Assembly (NCBI GenBank): GCA_945949035.1
Contig: CAMFDH010000017.1
Span: forward strand, 1-12,437
DNA: 12,437 nt
Reading direction: 5' to 3'
From: an uncultured Actinomyces sp.
GTDB taxonomy: Bacteria > Actinomycetota > Actinomycetes > Actinomycetales > Actinomycetaceae
A program made the translations under genes and the position numbers. Below, piece after piece: positions 1-5,423 of the stretch. Under the pieces are notes generated by a model that did not search any database, was not told the DNA's origin, and was given only the letters and a program-made list of their open reading frames with translations. The first letter of the stretch is position 1. Each line of letters opens with the position of its first letter.

Positions 1-28
1 AGCGCGGGTTCGATTCCCGTCATCCGCT
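1..28 (+). tRNA. tRNA 3' end, probably tRNA-Gly (5' part outside window)
   Basis: Only the T arm and the 3' side of the acceptor stem are present. The T stem-loop reads GCGGG-TTCGATT-CCCGT at positions 4-20, with the invariant TTCGA loop. The acceptor 3' strand CATCCGC lies at 21-27 and the discriminator T at 28. This 3' sequence matches what I know of actinobacterial tRNA-Gly, whose 5' end is typically GCGG(A/G)TG. The next bases are CGA, so the CCA tail is not encoded and would have to be added after transcription. The anticodon is outside the window, so the glycine assignment is inferred from the 3' end alone. A tRNA-Gly also lies beside dcd in mycobacteria, which agrees. Confidence 0.8.
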
Positions 29-60
29 CGACTCCTCCAGGGCCCGGATTTCCAGGCTTT

Positions 61-82
61 TCCGCTATATTGAGCGGATTTT
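61..82 (+). terminator. Intrinsic terminator of the tRNA transcript
   Basis: A perfect 6-bp inverted repeat, TCCGCT (61-66) and AGCGGA (73-78), encloses the loop ATATTG and is followed directly by TTTT (79-82). It lies 32 bases after the tRNA end and well before the next gene. That is the arrangement of a short Rho-independent terminator. The stem is short, so termination strength is uncertain. Confidence 0.6.
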
Positions 83-140
83 CCCACACTGCCTCTGGGC
101 CAGCTTGCGGGCGTGGCTGTCTGAACCTGCCTGTCCGACG

Positions 141-152
141 TAGCGTTATCCC
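141..152 (+). promoter_or_regulatory. Candidate -10 element for a leaderless transcript of the 153-1193 gene
   Basis: TAGCGT at 141-146 fits the actinobacterial -10 pattern TANNNT. Six bases separate it from the ATG at 153, so a normal start site would fall on or next to the A of the start codon. No Shine-Dalgarno sequence is visible upstream of this ATG, which agrees with leaderless transcription. No convincing -35 element is seen at the usual spacing. Confidence 0.35.
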
Positions 153-1193
153 ATGACGCAGACCAGCACCTCCAGCCGCAACAGCTTTGCCTCCGACAAC
201 TACTCGGGAGTGCATCCACAGATCCTCGAGGCCATAGCCCGGGCAAATGTGGGGCACGCTTCCTCCTACGGCGAGGACGAATGGACCGGGGCCATGGATC
301 AGATGATCCGTGAGGTGTTTGGTGAGGATGCCGAGGGATTCCCCGTCTTCAACGGCACTGGCGCCAACGTAGTCTCCCTGCAGTCAGTGCTGCCGCGCTG
401 GGGTGCTGTCATCGCGCCCTCGACCGCACATATCAACAATGACGAGGGCGGGGCACCCGAAAAAGTTGGTGCCCTGAAGATCCTGGGGATCCCCACTCCG
501 GATGGGAAGCTCACGCCGGAACTGGCGGAGCGCGAGGCCTGGGGGTGGGGGGACCCGCACCGCTCGCAGCCCCTTGCCATATCGATCTCGCAGGTCACGG
601 AGCTTGGCACCTGCTACACGCCAGCAGAGGTCCGCGCGCTAGCCGACTTTGCGCATGCCCACGACATGGCTCTCCACATGGACGGAGCTCGACTATCCAA
701 CGCGGCAGCCCACCTTGGTACCACACTGCGTGAGATCACCACGGATGTCGGAGTTGACGTCCTCAGCCTGGGAGGTACCAAGAACGGCGCCATGGGCGCT
801 GAGGCCGTCGTCGTCCTCAACCCCGAACGTGCAACGGGCCTGCCCTACCTGCGTAAGACCAACATGCAGCTGGGATCGAAGATGCGTTTCGTGTCGGCGC
901 AACTCACCGAACTCTTCGGAACGGACCTGTGGCTTCGCTTGGCTCAGCACTCCAATGCGATGGCGGCTCGCCTTCACAGCCGACTTGACGGCGCCGTTCC
1001 CATTCCCGTTCCCGTGCAGTCCAACGGGGTTTTCGCCATGCTGACCCCCCAGCAGAAGGAACGTGCTCGCGCAGTGTTCCACTTCTATGACTGGCCGGGC
1101 GATCCCGACCTCGCCCGCCTGATGTGTTCGTTCGATACCACGGCCACGGACGTTGACGACCTGGCTGACCTGATCATCGGGTCGCAGAGCTAG
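153..1193 (+). CDS. Threonine aldolase family / beta-eliminating lyase (PLP-dependent)
   Basis: A 346-residue fold-type I PLP enzyme of the threonine-aldolase/beta-eliminating-lyase family. Such enzymes cleave L-threonine or L-allo-threonine to glycine and acetaldehyde in the cytoplasm. The N-terminal SDNYSG (residues 14-19) corresponds to the family's SD-T segment. SYGED at 38-42 and the glycine-rich FNGTGAN at 66-72 follow. HMDGAR at 175-180 carries the aspartate (D177) expected to pair with the PLP pyridine nitrogen, and SLGGTKNG at 205-212 holds the Schiff-base lysine K210. The length is normal for the family and the motifs are intact. The ATG at 153 has no visible Shine-Dalgarno, and the N-terminus begins at the usual distance from SDNYSG, so leaderless initiation is likely. 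The gene stands 58 bp before dcd. The substrate (threonine, allo-threonine or another beta-hydroxy amino acid) cannot be read from the sequence. Confidence 0.88.
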   Translation: MTQTSTSSRNSFASDNYSGVHPQILEAIARANVGHASSYGEDEWTGAMDQMIREVFGEDAEGFPVFNGTGANVVSLQSVLPRWGAVIAPSTAHINNDEGGAPEKVGALKILGIPTPDGKLTPELAEREAWGWGDPHRSQPLAISISQVTELGTCYTPAEVRALADFAHAHDMALHMDGARLSNAAAHLGTTLREITTDVGVDVLSLGGTKNGAMGAEAVVVLNPERATGLPYLRKTNMQLGSKMRFVSAQLTELFGTDLWLRLAQHSNAMAARLHSRLDGAVPIPVPVQSNGVFAMLTPQQKERARAVFHFYDWPGDPDLARLMCSFDTTATDVDDLADLIIGSQS

Positions 1194-1236
1194 CGTCGAA
1201 GACTTTTGTCTGTGCCGCTCTGTTCTGCTGGCGCCG

Positions 1237-1251
1237 TGGGATGATGTCAGC
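1237..1251 (+). promoter_or_regulatory. Candidate extended -10 element for a leaderless dcd transcript
   Basis: TGG followed by GATGAT (1237-1245) resembles an extended -10 (TGn plus a hexamer matching TATAAT at four of six positions). The hexamer ends six bases before the ATG at 1252, so transcription would start at or beside the start codon. No Shine-Dalgarno sequence is present. No good -35 is seen, which an extended -10 can tolerate. Confidence 0.35.
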
Positions 1252-1875
1252 ATGCTTCTGAGTGACCGCGACATACGCCATTCGATCGACGCCGGTCGAA
1301 TCTGCCTGGATCCGCTGGATCGGGCCATGATTCAGCCGGCCAGCATTGACGTGCGCCTCGACCGCGTCTTCCGTCTCTTCGATAACCACAGGTATTCAGT
1401 GATCGATCCTGCCACCGCCCAACCCGGGTTGACCAGGCGCGTTGAGGTCGATGAGGACGAGCCGTTTGTCCTGCATCCCGGAGAGTTCGTCCTCGGCGCC
1501 ACCTACGAACTGGTCACCCTGGGTGATGATGTCGCGGCGCGTCTGGAGGGGAAGTCATCTCTGGGGCGCCTTGGCCTGTTGACGCACTCCACGGCTGGTT
1601 TCATTGACCCGGGCTTCTCGGGGCACGTCACCCTTGAGCTGTCGAACACGGCGACCATGCCCATCCTGCTCTACCCCGGCATGAAGATCGGGCAGCTCTG
1701 CTTCTTCAACCTCTCAAGCCCCGCCGAAACCCCCTACGGCAGTGCCTCTCTCGGCTCGCACTACCAGGGTCAGCGCGGACCCACCGCTTCACTCTCTCAT
1801 CTTCGTTTTGACCGCATTTCGGTGGCTCCAACCGCGGGTGCGGTGGAGGACGAAGAGGGCGAAGCCCGTGCGTAG
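1252..1875 (+). CDS. dcd: dCTP deaminase, probably bifunctional (dUMP-forming)
   Basis: A 207-residue trimeric dUTPase-fold enzyme that deaminates dCTP to feed dTMP synthesis. The core signature [10 protein letters not shown] (99-108) gives the phosphate-binding S102, S103 and R106. It is followed by [12 protein letters not shown] (111-122) and TLELSN (127-132) with the catalytic glutamate E129. The spacing from the N-terminus agrees with the Mycobacterium tuberculosis enzyme, where A115 and E129 are the known equivalents. That enzyme both deaminates dCTP and hydrolyses the dUTP, so direct dUMP production is inferred here. The ligand-closing tail motif [10 protein letters not shown] (169-178) is present. 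The protein exceeds the mycobacterial one (190 residues) by an acidic, alanine-rich end (about 190-207). MLLSDRDIR is the usual N-terminus, which supports the ATG at 1252. The next gene begins 9 bp after the stop. Confidence 0.95.
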   Translation: MLLSDRDIRHSIDAGRICLDPLDRAMIQPASIDVRLDRVFRLFDNHRYSVIDPATAQPGLTRRVEVDEDEPFVLHPGEFVLGATYELVTLGDDVAARLEGKSSLGRLGLLTHSTAGFIDPGFSGHVTLELSNTATMPILLYPGMKIGQLCFFNLSSPAETPYGSASLGSHYQGQRGPTASLSHLRFDRISVAPTAGAVEDEEGEARA

Positions 1876-1884
1876 GGTGCTCTG

Positions 1885-3078
1885 ATGGCAGAGAACGAGA
1901 TCCCGGAACGCAGGTCGATACGCGACCGGATGGCGAATTTGAAGATCAGTCCCAATCCGCTGGTGGAGACGGACCTGAACATGCTGGATGGCACCGCGAC
2001 CTCCACTGCGAGTTTCAGCATCGCTGAGACCGGGGAGTTGATGGTCGACGCGCTCGCCCCACTGCCCCTGAACTTTGAGCGGGTCGAACCCCGCAGCAGC
2101 CTCGACCTCACCACGGCCTCTGCCTACCACCTGCTGCTACTTCCGGAATCGGTCTCACCCGACGACTTGGAAGCGCTGGCTGTTTCGGTGTGGAATGAGG
2201 CCGGCTGGCAGGCCCCGGGCGTTCTGCACCTGCTGGAGAACGTCACGCTTGAGGGAGCCTGGAGTCTGGACGAACAGACCGCTGAGGCCCTGGGGGTTCC
2301 AAGTGACAACCACCAGGCCTGGATGCTGCGTTGCCCACCCCACCGCGGGGCCAAGCCCAGCGAAGAGGTGCAGCGTTTTGACGACTGGGCCCGAGCATTC
2401 CCGGACGGAATGCCCGTCGGTGCCGAACAGAAGGTCCTGGAGGTCCTGAGGCGTTTTGCCAGGCGACTCGGGGGCAGTGTGCGGGTGGCCGGAAGTGGCG
2501 CCATCGTTCGAGCCGACTCGGATGCTTCCGTGAGCCTGCGAGTCCTCACCGATCGTTGGCTGACCCCGCAGGAAACCTGGGACATCCTCTCTCCCCACAT
2601 CGAGGGGTTGAACTTCCCCGGGGTTCCGGGTGCGGCGGGCGCCTCTGTGCCAGCCTCGGTTGAACCGGGCATGCCCTACGCGGTGATGGCCCCTGTTTCC
2701 AAGTCCTCTCAGGTGCTGATCGGGGTGCGGCCCGAGACTTTCGTTCCCCGCACCCTGCGTTGGGAACGCTGGGCCAAGCCCCCGCTGGTTGTGTACGAGA
2801 TCGTTTGGGCCGCCCCTGAAGATCTGGATCCCCGCAGGTCCCCGCAAACGGGATCGGGACGGCCAGGCTCACTTGCGGCCACCCCGCAGGTTCCCGTCTC
2901 GGGTCCTGCGCTTCGTTCCCGGCGGGTTCGCCTTGAGCGCCTGCGTGCCGAAGCGATTGCTGAGACCGCCGCTGCCGCCCTCGCAACCGCGGTCCCGAAC
3001 TCAGCCGTTATTGACGAGGACGGATTCCTTCTTGCCCTCGATGCACACCTTCCAGAAGAAGGACCGCCACGTCCTTGA
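1885..3078 (+). CDS. Conserved-type hypothetical protein, function unknown
   Basis: I do not recognise this 397-residue protein. It has no signal peptide, membrane segment, cysteine cluster or nucleotide-binding loop that I can see; its only cysteine is C150. Residues 1-25 are charged. Residues about 30-155 and 180-310 look like mixed alpha/beta globular regions. Residues 315-345 are a Pro/Ser/Gly/Arg-rich linker. Residues 345-370 form an Arg/Ala-rich probable helix. The C-terminus is acidic, then proline-rich. The codon positions look genuinely coding, with GC-rich third positions throughout, as in the neighbours. The ATG at 1885 follows dcd by 9 bp. A weak AGGG (1874-1877) overlapping the dcd stop is the only ribosome-binding signal, so coupled translation from dcd is likely. 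The last 71 bp overlap the convergent Fe-S oxidoreductase gene. It is probably a lineage-restricted cytoplasmic protein cotranscribed with dcd, but no role in nucleotide metabolism can be claimed. Confidence 0.75.
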   Translation: MAENEIPERRSIRDRMANLKISPNPLVETDLNMLDGTATSTASFSIAETGELMVDALAPLPLNFERVEPRSSLDLTTASAYHLLLLPESVSPDDLEALAVSVWNEAGWQAPGVLHLLENVTLEGAWSLDEQTAEALGVPSDNHQAWMLRCPPHRGAKPSEEVQRFDDWARAFPDGMPVGAEQKVLEVLRRFARRLGGSVRVAGSGAIVRADSDASVSLRVLTDRWLTPQETWDILSPHIEGLNFPGVPGAAGASVPASVEPGMPYAVMAPVSKSSQVLIGVRPETFVPRTLRWERWAKPPLVVYEIVWAAPEDLDPRRSPQTGSGRPGSLAATPQVPVSGPALRSRRVRLERLRAEAIAETAAAALATAVPNSAVIDEDGFLLALDAHLPEEGPPRP

Positions 3079-5254
3079 TCTGCAGCTCCGCATCCGAGGG
3101 GACGGCTGAGTCCAGCATCTGGGTGCAGAAGGGGCAGGCGGTGGCAACCGTCGTTGCGCCGGTTGCAAGGGCTTGATCAACCCGGGCAGAAGCGATGCGT
3201 GTTCCGCGGGTTTCCTCCATCCAGGCTCTTGCGCCACCGGCCCCGCAGCACATGGCCAGCTCTCGGTTCTGCGACATTTCGACCAGCTCGAGGCCGGGTT
3301 CACTTCCCAGTAGTTCCCGGGGTGCCTCAAACACTCTGTTGTGACGGCCGAGGAAGCAGGGGTCGTGGTAGGTCACCGTCTGCATTTCTTCGGGACTTGG
3401 TGGAATCGGGGTCAGTGTTCCCTCACGCACCAGGCGGTTGAGCAGCTGGGTGTGGTGAATGACCTCGTAGTGGCCACCCAGCTGGGGGAACTCATTCCCG
3501 ATGGTGTTGAAGCAGTGGGCGCAGGTAACGACGATGCGCTTGGCCTTAACCTCATTCAGGGTCTCAATCGAGTCTGACGCGAGCATCTGGAAGAGGATCT
3601 CGTTTCCGGCGCGTCGGGCCGGGTCCCCGGTACATCCCTCGCCGGATCCGAGGACGGCGAAGGTCGTGCCCGCTGTGTGAAGTAGCTCTGCAACCGCAGC
3701 GGTAGTCCGCTTGGCCTTCTCGTCGTAAGCGCCCGCGCAACCGACCCAGAACAGGTAGTCAAACTCGGTGGCGTCCTCGGCGTCCTCACCCAGAACGGGA
3801 ACGTCAAAGTCGAGGTTCTTGGCCCAGTCGAGACGCTTGCGGGGGGACTGGTTGTAGGGGTTCGCCTTCGTTTCCATGGCGCGGAACGGACGCGCCAGTT
3901 CGCGGGGGAAAGCGGACTCCATCAGCACCTGGAAGCGACGCATGTTGGCGATGTGGTCAATGTGTTCGATGTCGACCGGACACTGCTCCACGCAAGCCCC
4001 GCACATGGTGCAGTCCCACAGCACATCGGGGTTGAGGACGCCGGGGGCAAGTGCCGCGTCGCCTCTGGGAACCCCGCCCGGTGAAGTCTTAGCCATGGTC
4101 AGCGCCCCGAGGACGTCGGCTGAATCAGGACCGGCCTGGGTCGGGTTGGTGAAACCTGAGGCGGAGACCGCACTGTCACGCAGGGCCATCGTCAGCAGTT
4201 TGGGGGAGAGTGGCTTCTCGGTGTTCCACGCCGGGCACAGGTCCTGGCAGCGACCGCACTCGGTGCAGGACATGAAGTCCAAGCGGTCTTTCCACGTCAG
4301 GTCGGCGGTGGTGCCGAGGCCGATGACGGGGGGCCGATCATCGTCCTCGTCGGCGGCGCTTGCGGCGGCTTCATCAAGGGCTTCAAAGTCGTCTGCGAGG
4401 TTGGCTGAGGGGATTCCGGCAACCAGGGGGAGTGCCAGGGCACCCAGAGACTTCGCACCGTCTGCGTTCCGCCCGGCCGCGATGTTGACGGGGGCGAGGA
4501 AGCGGTGCCAGGAGACGCTCATGGCGATGTCGTTGCCGACGACCAGCATCCACAGCATCGAGGTGACGATCTTGATGGTGAGGACGATGACGAGGGCGTT
4601 GGCCAGCGCGCTGGCAGACCAGCCGGAGACCAGGTAGCCGAACCAGGCGGTGAGCGGATAGTGCCAGGCACTGGTTGCCGCCGGATCAACCGCCAGTTCG
4701 AGGGCGAAGCGGAAGCCGTGGCTGAGAAGGATCGTTAGGGAAACGATGGCGACAACGGCCTCGACAAACCAGGCCTGCCAGCGGGTGGAGCCGAAGAAGC
4801 GGGACGAGCGCGGCGCATCCTCTCGCTTCGCCCTCAGCATGGTGACGGTACGAACGACGAACAGCGCTGCGATGGAGAGGAAGCCGAGGGTCGCCAGGAT
4901 CTCTACGATCCAGTTCCACGCCGCGAGTGAGCCGAGTACCGGCAGGGAGTATAGGGGGTCGAAGAGCTGTCCGTAAGCGGAAACCAGCGTGAGGACGAGG
5001 ACGACAAAGGAGACCATGACGATCCAGTGCGCCACCCGAACCAGGGGTCGGTTCCTGAAGGTGGAATGGGACAGTGAGATTCGAAGCGCCGTCCAGATGC
5101 GCAACCACGGCTGGTTCCAACGTCCGCTTTCGGGGCCGCCCTCACGTGCGACCTCGGCAATCCGTGCTACGCCGCGAACGAACACGGATACCCCGGCCAC
5201 GCTTGCTAGAAGTGCCAGGCCCACACAGAGGTAGGTGACGGTATCCGAGGCCAT
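3008..5254 (-). CDS. Membrane-bound Fe-S oxidoreductase, EtfD / heterodisulfide reductase-like
   Basis: A 748-residue fusion of a membrane heme-b-type domain with a ferredoxin-like and two CCG domains, as in mycobacterial EtfD (Rv0338c), which passes electrons from EtfBA to menaquinone. Hydrophobic segments lie near residues 5-28, 76-98, 114-137, 163-185 and 212-240; H76 and H179 are candidate heme ligands in a NarI-like bundle. Two [4Fe-4S] motifs follow: C330/C333/C336/C340 (SCTECGRCQDLCP) and C415/C418/C421/C425 (DCTMCGACVEQCP). The CCG regions contain GCAG (C507), TCAHC (C578, C581), DPCFLGRHN (C633), MCCGAGG (C669, C670) and ACPFC (C707, C710). No key cysteine is missing. An Asp/Glu/Ala-rich linker spans about 288-306. 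The ATG at 5254 is chosen because GAGGAGG lies six bases upstream; a TTG five codons earlier would overlap that site. The gene is divergent from mrp. No etfBA is in the window, so the donor is inferred. Confidence 0.85.
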   Translation of the reverse strand: MASDTVTYLCVGLALLASVAGVSVFVRGVARIAEVAREGGPESGRWNQPWLRIWTALRISLSHSTFRNRPLVRVAHWIVMVSFVVLVLTLVSAYGQLFDPLYSLPVLGSLAAWNWIVEILATLGFLSIAALFVVRTVTMLRAKREDAPRSSRFFGSTRWQAWFVEAVVAIVSLTILLSHGFRFALELAVDPAATSAWHYPLTAWFGYLVSGWSASALANALVIVLTIKIVTSMLWMLVVGNDIAMSVSWHRFLAPVNIAAGRNADGAKSLGALALPLVAGIPSANLADDFEALDEAAASAADEDDDRPPVIGLGTTADLTWKDRLDFMSCTECGRCQDLCPAWNTEKPLSPKLLTMALRDSAVSASGFTNPTQAGPDSADVLGALTMAKTSPGGVPRGDAALAPGVLNPDVLWDCTMCGACVEQCPVDIEHIDHIANMRRFQVLMESAFPRELARPFRAMETKANPYNQSPRKRLDWAKNLDFDVPVLGEDAEDATEFDYLFWVGCAGAYDEKAKRTTAAVAELLHTAGTTFAVLGSGEGCTGDPARRAGNEILFQMLASDSIETLNEVKAKRIVVTCAHCFNTIGNEFPQLGGHYEVIHHTQLLNRLVREGTLTPIPPSPEEMQTVTYHDPCFLGRHNRVFEAPRELLGSEPGLELVEMSQNRELAMCCGAGGARAWMEETRGTRIASARVDQALATGATTVATACPFCTQMLDSAVPSDAELQIKDVAVLLLEGVHRGQEGIRPRQ

Positions 5255-5260
5255 AATCGC

Positions 5261-5267
5261 CCTCCTC
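5261..5267 (-). promoter_or_regulatory. Strong Shine-Dalgarno that fixes the Fe-S oxidoreductase start
   Basis: Read on the minus strand, GAGGAGG at 5267-5261 stands six bases before the ATG at 5254. It rules out the in-frame TTG at 5269-5267, which overlaps the site itself. Confidence 0.8.
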
Positions 5268-5286
5268 AAAGTCCAAGATCTCTCCC

Positions 5287-5292
5287 ATTATC
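5287..5292 (-). promoter_or_regulatory. Candidate -10 element for the Fe-S oxidoreductase gene
   Basis: On the minus strand this reads GATAAT, five of six matches to TATAAT. It predicts a start near 5280 and a leader of about 26 bases containing the Shine-Dalgarno site. No clear -35 is seen at 16-18 bases. Confidence 0.4.
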
Positions 5293-5327
5293 CCTTGTCG
5301 AAGGCTTAGACCAGCCATCGGGCGGGT

Positions 5328-5333
5328 TAGAAT
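5328..5333 (+). promoter_or_regulatory. Candidate -10 element for the mrp operon
   Basis: TAGAAT matches TATAAT at five of six positions and lies 90 bases upstream of the mrpA GTG. A start near 5340 would give a leader of about 84 bases. The -35 region is poor. The element sits about 35 bases from the opposing -10 on the minus strand, so the two promoters would be back to back. Confidence 0.4.
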
Positions 5334-5376
5334 CGGGTTGGCCTTCTGTTCGCTTGGGTTTTCGCCAGCGCAGCTT

Positions 5377-5400
5377 GTGCCGCCCCGCCTGGCCCGGCAC
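5377..5400 (+). promoter_or_regulatory. Inverted repeat in the mrp leader
   Basis: GTGCCG (5377-5382) and CGGCAC (5395-5400) form a perfect 6-bp stem around a 12-base C/G-rich loop. It ends eight bases before the GAGAGG ribosome-binding site (5408-5413) of mrpA. It could be an RNA hairpin acting on translation or an operator half-site pair. No known riboswitch consensus was recognised, and in GC-rich DNA such a repeat can arise by chance. Confidence 0.25.
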
Positions 5401-5423
5401 AGATAACGAGAGGTACACACACC

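Noticed and set aside
996..1013. Three tandem 6-base units (GTTCCC, ATTCCC, GTTCCC) as a phase-variable repeat
   Set aside because: The units are few, imperfect and a multiple of three, so changes would keep the frame. They simply encode the VPIPVP stretch of the aldolase.
1200..1211. AGAC-TTTT-GTCT as a terminator after the aldolase gene
   Set aside because: A 4-bp stem with a T loop and no T run after it is too weak to support a call.
3876..4637. A 253-codon open frame on the + strand inside the Fe-S oxidoreductase gene
   Set aside because: It is antisense to the two [4Fe-4S] motifs. The Ser/Arg/Ala-rich translation has no recognisable domain.
5255..5269. TTG at 5269 as the start of the Fe-S oxidoreductase
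   Set aside because: It overlaps the GAGGAGG ribosome-binding site. The ATG at 5254 is correctly spaced from that site.
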